Both the position numbers and the translations under genes were made by a program. This document shows, piece by piece, positions 7,775-16,914 of a stretch of DNA of 40,818 nt. The notes beneath the pieces were generated by a model. That model saw only the letters and a program-made list of their open reading frames with translations. It was not told the origin of the DNA and searched no databases. Origin of the DNA: Planctomicrobium piriforme (GTDB taxonomy: Bacteria; Planctomycetota; Planctomycetia; Pirellulales; UBA1268). Position 1 is the stretch's first letter, and each line of letters begins with the position of its first letter. Location: assembly GCA_945869735.1 (NCBI GenBank), contig CAMBPQ010000025.1:1-40818 (forward strand), read 5' to 3'.

Positions 7775-8203
7775 TCAGCCCTCGAACTGGCGGAGCGCCT
7801 CGAGTGCGGCTATCGCGCGATCCAGCCCGCCCAGCCGCCCCACGGCCTTCTTGGCGGCCACGAGATCCTCGATCGAGATCTTCGACTTCGACTTGGACTT
7901 CACGCCCTTGCTGGCCGCCGCGACCACAGCCGAGAGGTCGCCGCTTTTGCGACGCTTCCGTGGCCGAAAGCCCATGCGCTTGAGCACCATGCTCACCTGC
8001 GGTGACGAGACCACGACGCCCTGCTTCTTAAGGATCGCGATGATGGCCACGGGCCGGGGCTTCTCCCCCTTGGCCTTCATCAACGTGGCGATCTTGCGGA
8101 TCTCCTCGGACTTGTTGACATCTTTCGGCGATTTCTTTTCAGTAGCTTTCTCGACCATCGCTTCCGCACCCACTTTCTCAGTTTGTATTACAATCTCGTT
8201 CAC
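7775..8203 (-). CDS. small basic HTH-like protein, function unknown
   Basis: A 142-residue protein, rich in Lys and Arg. Residues ~30-85 look like a helical DNA-binding region (NKSEEIRKIATLMKAKG, then VAIIAILKKQGVVVSSPQVS and MVLKRMGFRPRKRRK), resembling a winged helix with a basic tail. Residues ~108-142 form another helical segment (IEDLVAAKKAVGRLGG). Similar proteins are recalled from other Pirellulales, without known function. The frame opens with GTG at 8203, preceded by GAGGT at about 10 bases; an internal ATG at 8158 is an alternative. Upstream TTATTATT could be part of a promoter. It stands alone. Confidence 0.65.
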   Translation of the reverse strand: MNEIVIQTEKVGAEAMVEKATEKKSPKDVNKSEEIRKIATLMKAKGEKPRPVAIIAILKKQGVVVSSPQVSMVLKRMGFRPRKRRKSGDLSAVVAAASKGVKSKSKSKISIEDLVAAKKAVGRLGGLDRAIAALEALRQFEG

Positions 8204-8610
8204 AATCGACTGACCTCAATAATAAGTGCGCCGCGTCGCTCCCGCAAGAGTTGTGACTTTCAGTCAGGTCCAGGCCTCCATCAGCCAGCTGTTCTGAATC
8301 CACCACAATCATGCCGCACCCCCGAACGGGGTGGTCCTGGAGCGAAATGAGCCTCCTGCTCGACATCGGGCTACGCGCCATGTTTGTGGCGTTGTGCGCC
8401 GCGGCGCCGAGCGCGAGCGACAGCAGGCCGAATGGAGGCCAGGAGCTCGTGCGCACGCTCATGGGAGGCGATCCGACAGGGGATCGCGCCGCTGCGACGA
8501 CCGGTGAATAACGGGAAAAATAAGGTGCCGCTCACCGGTTGGCAGCCAAAACACTGCTGCTTTTCACACACGATTCACTATGAAACCTTGCCGTTTGAGT
8601 CGGAACCACC

Positions 8611-8668
8611 GCCAGGAAGCCCCCAGCGCGAGCGCAGGGAATACGACCACTACCCCAACCCGCTCCCC
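8611..8668 (+). repeat. REP-like repeat, copy b
   Basis: CCAGGAAGCCCCCAGCGCGA followed by GCGCAGGGAAT and the tail ACTACCCCAACCCGCTCC. Nearly identical to copy c about 152 bp downstream in the same orientation, so the pair probably arose by local duplication. Confidence 0.7.
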
Positions 8669-8762
8669 GCGATCACCTCACTTGCCACCCGCTTTCCCAT
8701 CACTCGCGCTCCGGGCTTCTTGAGGACCCCCGACGCAACGCGTCCCGAGCCGCAACGCCTCC

Positions 8763-8821
8763 CGCCAGGAAGCCCCCAGCGCGAGCGCAGAGAATACGAC
8801 CACTACCCCAACCCGCTCCAC
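8763..8821 (+). repeat. REP-like repeat, copy c
   Basis: Same sequence as copy b over about 57 bp with one substitution (GCAGAGAAT for GCAGGGAAT). It ends 13 bases from the hemA stop codon and might form a structure at the 3' end of that transcript. Confidence 0.7.
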
Positions 8822-8833
8822 ACCCCCCGCTGC

Positions 8834-10108
8834 TCACTCCTTCAGATTGAAGAGCCGCCTGAGGGCCTCGAGTAGGCCGTGCGGCGAGCCGGAGTGGCTT
8901 TCGTTGCGAAGCGATGTCAGCGGCGGGTGGAGCATCTTCGCGGCATAGCGGTCGAAGGCCTGGCGGATCTCGGCACGATCGCTCTCGCGAAGATCCGGCA
9001 GCCGGCGGAAGAGACGGTCGAGTTCGGCCACACCCGTCTCGGTCCAGCCCGCCCGCAGCTGCTCGATCACCGGCGCCGTGGTGCGGTGGTGCATGTCGCC
9101 CATCAAGCGGCGGGTTTCCTCGTCGACGATCGCCAGCGCCTGCGGCAGTTGCCGCTGCCGGCTGTGGCGGTTGGTCTCGCACGCGGCGGCGAGGTCGTCG
9201 ATGCAATACAGCCACACCCCCGGCCGCTCGCCGATCCGCGGATCGAAATCACGGGGCACGGCGAGGTCGAGCACCACGAGTGGCCGTCCTTCGCGGCGGC
9301 CCTCGGCCCGCATGAAAAGGTCGAGCGGCACAACATGGTCGCTGGCACCGGTCGTGCTCACCACGAGATCAGCGGCCACCAGTTCGCGTACGAGGTTGTC
9401 GAACGCCGCCGGCCGCGCGTCGAGTCGTGCCGCGAGGTCGCTCGCCCGGGACGCAGTGCGATTGACGATCACGACGTCCCTCGCGCCCGCCGCCCGAAGA
9501 TACCGCAGCGTCTCCGCGGCCATCTTGCCGGCACCCACGAGCAGCACCCGCTTGTCGTCGAACCGCTCGAACACACCGCTGGCAAAATCGGCGACGGCCA
9601 CGCTCGGGATCGAGACCCGCTCACGGCCCAGCGCCGTCTCCGTCGCCACCCGCTTCGCCGTACGGAGCGCCGCCTGAAACATGCCGGCCGTGAGCGGACC
9701 GGAGGTCTGGCTGTCTTGGGCGATGGCCCACGCCTGCTTGACCTGCGCGAGGATCTGCGGCTCGCCGAGCACCATGCTGTCGAGGCCGGCCGCCACGCCA
9801 AACAGGTGCCGCACCACCGCCTCGTCGTGCTCCCGCGCGAGCAAGGGGGCCAGCGTGGCCGCATCGATTCCGCGGCATTCAGCCAGGAATGAGACCAGTT
9901 GCTCAGGAGGGGGTGCAGCCAGATCGTTCTCGCCTGCCGCGTAGAACTCGACCCGATTGCACGTCGAGAGCAGCACGCCTTCGCGGCCGGGGAAGCGGTC
10001 GCGAAACCGCGCCAGTGCCTCAGAAGCCTGCTCAGCCGAAAAGGCAAGACGTTCCCGCAGCGCGAGGGGCACGGTGCGATGGGTGCCTCCAACGAGGGCC
10101 AGCGTCAT
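8834..10108 (-). CDS. hemA: glutamyl-tRNA reductase
   Basis: A 424-residue cytoplasmic enzyme, close to the family norm. It reduces glutamyl-tRNA(Glu) with NADPH to glutamate-1-semialdehyde, the first step of the C5 route to tetrapyrroles. The catalytic cysteine is Cys50 in LLSTCNRVEFYA. Next comes GLDSMVLGEPQILAQVKQAW (substrate domain), then the NADPH domain with VLLVGAGKMAAETLRYL and IVNRTASRASDLA, and a C-terminal helical dimerisation segment. The ATG at 10108 overlaps the TGA of the upstream CcsA/HemX-like gene (ATGA), implying translational coupling. A longer in-frame start adds unrelated residues. hemE lies divergently about 1 kb away. Confidence 0.95.
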   Translation of the reverse strand: MTLALVGGTHRTVPLALRERLAFSAEQASEALARFRDRFPGREGVLLSTCNRVEFYAAGENDLAAPPPEQLVSFLAECRGIDAATLAPLLAREHDEAVVRHLFGVAAGLDSMVLGEPQILAQVKQAWAIAQDSQTSGPLTAGMFQAALRTAKRVATETALGRERVSIPSVAVADFASGVFERFDDKRVLLVGAGKMAAETLRYLRAAGARDVVIVNRTASRASDLAARLDARPAAFDNLVRELVAADLVVSTTGASDHVVPLDLFMRAEGRREGRPLVVLDLAVPRDFDPRIGERPGVWLYCIDDLAAACETNRHSRQRQLPQALAIVDEETRRLMGDMHHRTTAPVIEQLRAGWTETGVAELDRLFRRLPDLRESDRAEIRQAFDRYAAKMLHPPLTSLRNESHSGSPHGLLEALRRLFNLKE

Positions 10109-10989
10109 GGCGCAGCCTCGCTGGCGGCGGCGGGAACGGCCGCAGCGGGCTTGCCATGCCGCGTCGAGCCGAGCAGACCCCACGCGATCGAGCCGGCGAG
10201 CACGGCAAGGCTAACCAGCGCCAGCCAGGCATTCGTCCGAGCACCCTCGGGCCGCCGTCGCACGGTGGAGGCAATCCAGGCGGCTGCCACCAACCAGGCC
10301 ACGACGGCCGCTATCCGCAATACGACTGGGTCGGTCCAGGGCACGATCTCGATCAGCCCGCGGCGGTGGTTGACCGCGTTGAGCACGATGCCGGAGACGA
10401 AGCCCGCCGCGGCGGCCCACGCGGCGATCGCCGGTATGCGGGCCGTCACGTTGGCGAGTCGTTCGAGGCTCGGCATCCGAAAGCCGCGCAGGGGCGCCTG
10501 CTTTCTCGCCAGGCGGCCCGCCTGGATGAGCCACATCAGGCCAGCAATCGCGCCGAGCACCACACTCACGCTCCAGACGAGATGAAAGCCGCCGTGGATG
10601 CGGCCCCAGAATCGCGAGGCCGCATCGTGCAGGAAGGGCTCGCGGCTAGCGAGTGTCGCCGCACCGATGAGCGCCAGCACGATCGGCAGCAGGAACAGCC
10701 CGATCGGCGTCTTAGGGTTGGCGACGGTGAGCCAGAGGGAGCCGGCCGCCAGTAGCCAGGCGGCCAGGAGGTACCAGTCGAACGGGCTCGAGAGGGGCGC
10801 GGCCCCGGCGTCGACGGCCCGCCAAGTCAAAAACAGCGTGTGGGCGAAGAGTCCGGCCGCGGCGAAGAACACCATCGCGGCGCCGCGAACCCCCGAGCGA
10901 AAGACCAGCCGCGACGCCTCGCAGGCGAGCGCCACGGCATAACTCGCCGCAAAGCAGACGACGGAGATTCCGGAGAGGAAGGCGGCCAT
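10105..10989 (-). CDS. CcsA/HemX-like integral membrane protein
   Basis: A 294-residue inner-membrane protein with about eight hydrophobic helices, starting MAAFLSGISVVCFAASYAVA at 10989. The central WGRIHGGFHLVWSVSVVLG and the later FVSGIVLNAVNHRRG fit the cytochrome c assembly (CcsA/HemX) family, whose members handle haem at the membrane or, for HemX, influence glutamyl-tRNA reductase. The classical tryptophan-rich WD motif of CcsA is not evident, so HemX-like is the safer name. Its stop overlaps the hemA start, which supports a shared role in haem supply. The start is divergent from hemE across 89 bp. Confidence 0.75.
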   Translation of the reverse strand: MAAFLSGISVVCFAASYAVALACEASRLVFRSGVRGAAMVFFAAAGLFAHTLFLTWRAVDAGAAPLSSPFDWYLLAAWLLAAGSLWLTVANPKTPIGLFLLPIVLALIGAATLASREPFLHDAASRFWGRIHGGFHLVWSVSVVLGAIAGLMWLIQAGRLARKQAPLRGFRMPSLERLANVTARIPAIAAWAAAAGFVSGIVLNAVNHRRGLIEIVPWTDPVVLRIAAVVAWLVAAAWIASTVRRRPEGARTNAWLALVSLAVLAGSIAWGLLGSTRHGKPAAAVPAAASEAAP

Positions 10990-11078
10990 GCGAGATCCGT
11001 GCGGAGGGCGATTCAGATCATTGTAGTTGCGGAAGGCGCCCTGCCGATGCCCCGCGGCGGACATATACTTCTTCGGCG

Positions 11079-12134
11079 ATGAATCCATCCCCCTCCATCC
11101 AGCCGCCCGCCCAGTCGACCGATCCGCTCATGCTGCGGGCCTGTCGGTTGGAGCCGGTGGAGCGGACGCCCGTGTGGCTGATGCGGCAGGCGGGCCGCTA
11201 CCTGCCGGAATACCGGGCGATCCGCGACAAGGTGGGGTTCATGGAACTCTGCAAGACTCCGCGGCTGGCCGCGGAGGTGATGATCGCCACGGTGCATCGG
11301 CTGGGCGTCGACGCGGCGATTATCTTCAGTGATCTCCTCCCGATCCTCGAGCCGATGGGGCTCGATCTCGAGTTCGCCCAGGGGGAGGGGCCAGTGATCC
11401 ACAACCCCGTCCGCACGGCGGCCGACGTCGATCGCGTGCGCGAACTCACCGACATCGACTGCCTCGGCTTCGTGATGGACACGGTCCGCGCCACGCGTGC
11501 CGGTCTCGATGCGTCGATCCCGGTGATCGGCTTTGCGGGCGCCCCATTCACGCTCGCCGGCTACTGCATCGAAGGGGGCACGAGCAAGGCGTGGCTGCAC
11601 ACGAAGTCGCTGATGTACACCCATGAATCGGCCTGGCATGACCTCGCGGACAGGATCGCCCGCGCGGTGAGCAGGTATCTCGTCGCCCAGATCGACGCCG
11701 GCGCCCAAATCGTGCAGGTCTTCGACAGCTGGGTCGGCTGCCTCTCTCCCGACGACTACCGCCGCTACGTGCTGCCCCATAGTCGCACCGCCATCGCCGC
11801 GGCCGCGAAGCGGGTGCCGACGATCCACTTCGCCACGGGCAATCCGGCGCTGTTGCCACTGTTGCGCGAAGCAGGAGGCTCAGTGATCGGCGTCGACTGG
11901 CGGATCGACCTGGACGCAGCTTGGGCGATCGTGGGGCACGACAGGGCCGTGCAGGGTAACCTCGACCCCGCCGTGTTGTTCGCCGACCGTGACACGGTCC
12001 GGCGGCGCACCCAGGAGATCCTTGACAGCGTTGCCGGCCGTCCCGGCCATATCTTCAACCTCGGCCACGGCATCATGCCGCACACCCCGGTCGAGAACGT
12101 GCTGGAGCTGATCGCGACCGTGAAGGGGGTCTGA
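11079..12134 (+). CDS. hemE: uroporphyrinogen decarboxylase
   Basis: A 351-residue cytoplasmic enzyme that removes four carboxyl groups from uroporphyrinogen III to give coproporphyrinogen III. Signature segments are TPVWLMRQAGRYLPEYR (residues ~30-46), the acidic FSDLLPILEPMG, GFAGAPFTLAGYCIEGG, QVFDSWVGCLSP and the C-terminal FNLGHGIMPHTPVENV. It is divergent from the hemX-like/hemA pair, so the 89-bp spacer probably holds promoters for both. A TATACT at 11064 lies only 10 bases before the ATG and no Shine-Dalgarno is visible, which would fit a nearly leaderless transcript, though no convincing -35 was found. Confidence 0.95.
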   Translation: MNPSPSIQPPAQSTDPLMLRACRLEPVERTPVWLMRQAGRYLPEYRAIRDKVGFMELCKTPRLAAEVMIATVHRLGVDAAIIFSDLLPILEPMGLDLEFAQGEGPVIHNPVRTAADVDRVRELTDIDCLGFVMDTVRATRAGLDASIPVIGFAGAPFTLAGYCIEGGTSKAWLHTKSLMYTHESAWHDLADRIARAVSRYLVAQIDAGAQIVQVFDSWVGCLSPDDYRRYVLPHSRTAIAAAAKRVPTIHFATGNPALLPLLREAGGSVIGVDWRIDLDAAWAIVGHDRAVQGNLDPAVLFADRDTVRRRTQEILDSVAGRPGHIFNLGHGIMPHTPVENVLELIATVKGV

Positions 12135-12281
12135 TCTCGGGCCGCGTCGCTCGACAGTGCCGGGACTTCGAGATACGCCCTCGCCAACCGCCTGCCCGGC
12201 GTGGTAAACCAGCGTGTTGCGCGCCGGGAGGCCGCCGGCGTCGGTTCGTCGCGCAACACGTCGCCACCCCGAACCGGCAGC

Positions 12282-15200
12282 ATGAAGACTCTCGAGCAGC
12301 GTCTCTTCCATCTCTTCCCCGCGGCTGACGTCGCCCGGGCCCGCACGATCACCCCGGCATCGGTCGCCTGCCCGCGCGTGGGCCAGGTCAAGGCCACCGT
12401 CGTCGGCGACGACGGCGACGAGCACGAGGTGCGCCTCGAACTCTCTGCCCACCGCCGCGGTGGAATGACGCTCGAGACCACATGCTCGACGCCGGCCGGC
12501 AGGGAGGGACGACCATGCGCCGTGCTCGCGGCGGTGCTTCTGGAGGTCGACCGCCGCCGGCTACTCTCCGGCATCCACGACCAGACGCCGGTCACACTCG
12601 CCATCGTCGCCGAAGATCTGCCGGCACACGACGAAGCCGGAGATGACGCCCTCGACGACGCGGCCGATGACACTGGCGGAGAACCCGCCGGACGCGGAGC
12701 GGGCGAGCCTGCGCCTGCTTCATCGTGGACGCCCCCACCTTCCGCGCGACGCAACTCACAGCGGCTTCCTCCCTGGGCTGCCGAACTCGAGGAGCGCCGC
12801 CGGCTCGTCGAACCCGCCGTGCGGTCGCACGCCCTCGTGATCCCCGATCAACGCCGCGCCGGCGGCGCGCTGGTGTTCGTGCTCGACCTGGGCGCGTCGG
12901 CCGACGCGAGGGCCGCCGTGCTTGTACCCTCGCGGATGCAACTCGACGTCGCCGGCAACGCGACGGGTCGCCCGCGGCCGGTCGTGCTCGGTCCTGGCGA
13001 AGTCGAACTCGACCAGCTCGAGCCGCAAGAACGGTCAATCGTAGAGCAACTCGTGGGCGCTGCGGCGGCCGGCGACGGCGGCCTCCCCGAGTCGCCCGAA
13101 CGGCGAACGATTTCACGGGTTGTCGTCAGCCCGAAGTCGGCGGCCACGCACCTCGCGATGCTCTGTGAGGCCGGTCGGCTCGTTGTCCAGCCGGAGCCAC
13201 GGCGCGACCCGGAGCGGGTTGTACCGCTGACGTGGGACGGGGGCACACCCTGGGAGTTTGCCTTCGTGCTGGAGCCGGACGACGAGGACGTGCGGCCCGC
13301 AAAACCCCGCAGCCAGGCCGCCGTGGATGACGACGAACCGCTCCCCAGGCCCGCGAAGGCTACGCTCCGCGGCATGCTCGTGCGCGGCAGCCAGCGGAAG
13401 CCGCTCAACGAACCCAAGGCGATCCTCCGGGCGGGACTCGTCGTCTTCTCCGACCGCATTGCGCGGCTTCAGTCGACGGCCGATGCGGCTACGGCGGCGG
13501 TCTCCTCAGGCTGGATGGAGCAGTTCGAGCGCCGCGGACCGATCGAGATCGCCTCCACCCACGTCGACGGGCTGATCGAACGACTCGCGATGCTGTCCGA
13601 CGTGCCGCGGCTCGTGGTGCCGGCGTGGACGGGCTGGCGGATCGAGTCTGGGGTGCCCCAGCCCAAGCTCGTGCTCGACGACTCGCCCGCCGTGTCGCTC
13701 GACGAACCGGCGACGCCAGGCGGCCGGCGACGACAGCAGACCCGCGTGCAACTGGCGGGCCGGGTCTGGTTCGACTACGCCGGCATGATGATCGCTGCTG
13801 ACGATCCGGCCGGCGGCACCGCCGATGCAAGTCGCCGCATCTTCGTCCGCCGCGATCGGGTCGCAGAGCGGGAGGCCCTCGCGCTTCTGCCCCGGTACGG
13901 CGCGACCGCCCCTCGAGGGCAGGCACTCGACGACGCTGCTGCCACGCACCACGTGGAGATTCCACGTAACCGGCTCGACAGCTCGGTGTCGCAGCTCGCG
14001 GCGAGCGGATGGATGGTCGAGGTCGCGGGCCGTCGCTACCGCCCCGCAGGCAGCGTGGCCTGGAACGTCACCAGCGGCATCGACTGGTTCGAACTGTCCG
14101 CCGCCATCGACTTCGGCGGCGTCACTGCCGAACTCCCCGCGCTGCTCGAGGCGATCGCCCGCGGCAGCCGGTCGGTGGAACTCCCCGATGGCTCGATCGG
14201 GATCCTGCCCGACACGTTCGCACAGGAGTTCGAGCCAATGGCCGCGCTCGCCCAGCGACACGACGGCAGACTGCGGTTTGGCCGTATCCAGATGGCACTG
14301 CTCGATGCACTGCTCGCCGGCCAGCCGCAATCGCACGTCGACGCGGCGTTCGACAAACTACGGGAGCAGCTCGCGTCGGGCGAGCAGCCCGAGGCGGAAC
14401 CGGAGCCCCCCGGCTTTCAGGGCACGCTACGGCACTACCAGCGGGAAGGCCTCGGCTGGCTGGTGTTCCTCGAAAAACTCGGCATCGGTGGCTGCCTCGC
14501 CGACGACATGGGTCTGGGCAAGACGATCCAGGTCCTCGCCCTGCTGGCCCGGCGACAGGCCGATGTCCGCGCGGCGGGGCTTCCGCACCGGCCGTCGCTG
14601 GTCATCGTACCCCGCAGCCTCGTCTTCAACTGGATCGAGGAGGCGCGAAAGTTCGCGCCGGAACTGAAGGTCGTGAACCACACCGGCACGACCCGCGCCG
14701 ACGAGACCGGCACGCTCGACGATTGGGATATCGTGATTACGACCTACGGCACGCTGCGTCGCGACATTATCGCCCACCGCGAGACCGAGTTTGACTACGT
14801 CATTCTCGACGAGGCGCAGTCCATCAAAAATGCGGCGAGCCAGGCCGCGAAGGCCTGCCGCCTCCTCCGCGCCCGGCATCGGCTGGCGCTCACCGGCACG
14901 CCCGTGGAAAACCACATCGGTGAGCTGTGGAGCATCTTCGAGTTTTTGAATCCGGGGCAACTCGGCAGCGCGTCGCGGCTACGGAAGTTTCTGGCCGATG
15001 GCCGTGGCAGCACGGATATTGTGGCTCGTGCCGTTCGCCCTTACCTGCTTCGCAGGACCAAGGCGCAGGTGCTCTCCGACCTGCCGGAAAAGACTGAGCA
15101 GACGCTCTTCGTAGAGCTCGGCGAGACGCAACGAAAGGCCTACGACGAACTCCGTGAACACTTCCGCGCGGAACTCGCCGGGCGGATCGGCCGCATGGGC

Positions 15201-15806
15201 ATCGGCCGCTCGCGGATCGCGGTGCTCGAGGCGCTCCTGCGACTCCGGCAGACCGCCTGCCATCAGGGTCTCGTCGACCACTCCCGCGTCGACGAGTCGT
15301 GCGCCAAGCTCGACACGCTGCTCGAGCAGCTCGAAGAGGTCCTCGACGAGGGGCACAAGGTGCTCGTGTTCAGCCAGTTCACTAGTTTCCTGGCGATTCT
15401 TCGGCGGCGGCTCGACGAGAAGAAGACGGTCTACGAATACCTCGACGGTCGTACGACCGACCGGCAGGCGCGGGTCGTGCGCTTTCAGGAGGACCCCGAC
15501 TGCAGGCTGTTCCTCGTGAGCCTCAAGGCCGGCGGCCAGGGCCTCAACCTCACAGCGGCCGACTACATTTACATCCTCGACCCCTGGTGGAATCCGGCAG
15601 TAGAGGCCCAGGCTGTTGATCGCGCCCACCGCATCGGTCAGACACGGCGGGTCTTCGCCTACCGACTCATTGCCCGCGACACGGTCGAGGAAAAGATTCT
15701 AGCCCTCCAGGATCGCAAGCGGGAGCTGGCCGAGTCGATCGTGCGAGCCGACGAGACCATGATCGCCAGCCTCACACCAGAGGACGTCGAACTGCTGCTT
15801 TCCTAG
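12282..15806 (+). CDS. SNF2/RapA-family helicase with long N-terminal region
   Basis: A 1174-residue protein from the ATG at 12282 (MKTLEQRLFHLFP). The last ~460 residues are a complete SNF2 ATPase: Walker A DDMGLGKTIQ at ~741, DEAQ box (LDEAQSIKN) at ~843, LTGTPVENHIGELWSIFEFL, SQFTSFLAILRRRLDEK, and motifs V/VI in SLKAGGQGLNLTAADY and AVDRAHRIGQTRRVFAYRL. It probably remodels protein-DNA complexes or RNA polymerase. The ~700-residue N-terminal part is not recognised beyond a cysteine-poor region near residue 70 (CSTPAGREGRPCAVL) that may be a decayed SWIM zinc finger, and an acidic stretch at ~115-140. Its TAG stop lies in the first bases of a 162-bp element. Confidence 0.88.
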   Translation: MKTLEQRLFHLFPAADVARARTITPASVACPRVGQVKATVVGDDGDEHEVRLELSAHRRGGMTLETTCSTPAGREGRPCAVLAAVLLEVDRRRLLSGIHDQTPVTLAIVAEDLPAHDEAGDDALDDAADDTGGEPAGRGAGEPAPASSWTPPPSARRNSQRLPPWAAELEERRRLVEPAVRSHALVIPDQRRAGGALVFVLDLGASADARAAVLVPSRMQLDVAGNATGRPRPVVLGPGEVELDQLEPQERSIVEQLVGAAAAGDGGLPESPERRTISRVVVSPKSAATHLAMLCEAGRLVVQPEPRRDPERVVPLTWDGGTPWEFAFVLEPDDEDVRPAKPRSQAAVDDDEPLPRPAKATLRGMLVRGSQRKPLNEPKAILRAGLVVFSDRIARLQSTADAATAAVSSGWMEQFERRGPIEIASTHVDGLIERLAMLSDVPRLVVPAWTGWRIESGVPQPKLVLDDSPAVSLDEPATPGGRRRQQTRVQLAGRVWFDYAGMMIAADDPAGGTADASRRIFVRRDRVAEREALALLPRYGATAPRGQALDDAAATHHVEIPRNRLDSSVSQLAASGWMVEVAGRRYRPAGSVAWNVTSGIDWFELSAAIDFGGVTAELPALLEAIARGSRSVELPDGSIGILPDTFAQEFEPMAALAQRHDGRLRFGRIQMALLDALLAGQPQSHVDAAFDKLREQLASGEQPEAEPEPPGFQGTLRHYQREGLGWLVFLEKLGIGGCLADDMGLGKTIQVLALLARRQADVRAAGLPHRPSLVIVPRSLVFNWIEEARKFAPELKVVNHTGTTRADETGTLDDWDIVITTYGTLRRDIIAHRETEFDYVILDEAQSIKNAASQAAKACRLLRARHRLALTGTPVENHIGELWSIFEFLNPGQLGSASRLRKFLADGRGSTDIVARAVRPYLLRRTKAQVLSDLPEKTEQTLFVELGETQRKAYDELREHFRAELAGRIGRMGIGRSRIAVLEALLRLRQTACHQGLVDHSRVDESCAKLDTLLEQLEEVLDEGHKVLVFSQFTSFLAILRRRLDEKKTVYEYLDGRTTDRQARVVRFQEDPDCRLFLVSLKAGGQGLNLTAADYIYILDPWWNPAVEAQAVDRAHRIGQTRRVFAYRLIARDTVEEKILALQDRKRELAESIVRADETMIASLTPEDVELLLS

Positions 15807-15964
15807 AGCACATCTGCCGTTTGTCGAGCGGCGAGATGGTACCTTGGAGGAGGGAGGCAAGGGGGTCGGCGAACGCTCGAGGAGCCTTGGGCGTATCCTC
15901 GCCCCAGCGACGAGACTTTTGCCGCCCCCGAACCGGCGATCCACGTCGGTCGAATAGGGTCTCG
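15803..15964. repeat. 162-bp CTAG-class element, copy 2
   Basis: Exactly the length of copy 1. It begins CTAGAGCACATCTGCC, and this TAG is the stop codon of the SNF2 gene. The core from GGAGGAGGGAGGCAAGGGGG onward matches copy 1 almost base for base. The right end (to 15964) is more diverged and only partly complementary to the left end. It lies 59 bases upstream of the response-regulator start. Confidence 0.7.
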
Positions 15965-16023
15965 TCGCGCTCACGAAACTCTCACGTTTCGTTGACCTGG
16001 TCGGTGTCGACTATCCTTGCATC

Positions 16024-16803
16024 ATGTCAGCTCTGCATTCGATGAGCCTCGTCGACCACCAGACCCATGAGGAGTCGAACCTCGTGTCCTTGAAAAATCG
16101 CGGGACGCAGGAGCAGGTGAAGCCCCGGGTGCTCGTCGTCGACGACGAGGAGGATCTCCTCGAACTCGTCCGCTACAACCTCACCAAAGAGGGCTACGTC
16201 GTCGAGTGCGTAGGCAGTGGCGAGGAGGCGCTGAAGGCGGCCCGCAGGCAGCCCCCCGACCTGATCGTGCTCGACCTGATGCTGCCCGCGGTAGACGGCC
16301 TGGAGGTCTGCCGCAGGCTCAAGGCCGATCCGAAGACCCGTGAGGTTCCCATCGTCATGCTCACCGCCAAGAGTGAGGAGAGCGACATGGTCGCCGGCCT
16401 CGACCGCGGCGCCGACGACTATATCGCCAAGCCGTTCAGCCCCCGGGTGCTCACTGCCCGGATTAAGGCGATTCTGCGACGCGATGATTCTCGGCGACGC
16501 GAGGATCAGGAGACGACCATCGACGTCCACGACCTCTCGATTCATCCGGGCCGCCACGAGGTCACGCTCGCCGGCAGCCTCATCGAACTGACCTACACGG
16601 AGTTCGCCCTCCTGCAGTTCCTGGCGAAGCGGCCCGGGTGGGCCTACACTCGGACGCAGATCGTCGATGCCGTCAAAGGGGAGGACTACCCCGTGACCGA
16701 GCGGTCGGTCGACGTGCAGGTGGCGGGTCTGCGGCGAAAACTCGGCGATCAGGGGCGATATATCGAAACGGTGCGGGGCGTGGGCTACCGCTTTCGCAGC
16801 TGA
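16024..16803 (+). CDS. OmpR/PhoB-family response regulator
   Basis: A 259-residue DNA-binding regulator. The receiver spans ~35-150: acidic pair Asp40/Asp41, phospho-acceptor Asp84 in IVLDLMLP, MLTAKSEE, and KPFSPR. A winged-helix effector domain follows (~165-258): LTYTEFALLQFLAKRPG, the recognition region SVDVQVAGLRRKLGD and the closing IETVRGVGYRF. The N-terminal ~33 residues before the receiver are extra, and a GTG at 16084 could be the true start. The PhoR-like kinase gene begins 111 bases downstream, with a short CTGCGG/CCGCAG hairpin in between (16829-16847). PhoB is the nearest familiar relative but no phosphate genes are in the window. Confidence 0.9.
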   Translation: MSALHSMSLVDHQTHEESNLVSLKNRGTQEQVKPRVLVVDDEEDLLELVRYNLTKEGYVVECVGSGEEALKAARRQPPDLIVLDLMLPAVDGLEVCRRLKADPKTREVPIVMLTAKSEESDMVAGLDRGADDYIAKPFSPRVLTARIKAILRRDDSRRREDQETTIDVHDLSIHPGRHEVTLAGSLIELTYTEFALLQFLAKRPGWAYTRTQIVDAVKGEDYPVTERSVDVQVAGLRRKLGDQGRYIETVRGVGYRFRS

Positions 16804-16914
16804 TCGGCTCCGGCAACGATTCCGGCCGCTGCGGTCCTTTTCCGCAGCCTCTGCGGATGCGACACTTGCTGTTCGTCGCCTCCCATTCCCTCTCTGGCCC
16901 GGCCGCCTGAGTTC

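Larger units (their letters stand above)
8204..8833. other. 630-bp gene-poor gap with two REP-like repeats
   Basis: Lies between the divergently oriented start of the small basic protein and the stop of hemA. Apart from the two REP-like copies (8611 and 8763) no gene or RNA was recognised. Short open frames (for example 8311-8511) show no family resemblance. Confidence 0.5.

Noticed and set aside
11064-11069. TATACT as the hemE -10 box
   Set aside because: No acceptable -35 element lies at the right distance, so it is mentioned only under hemE and not listed as a promoter.
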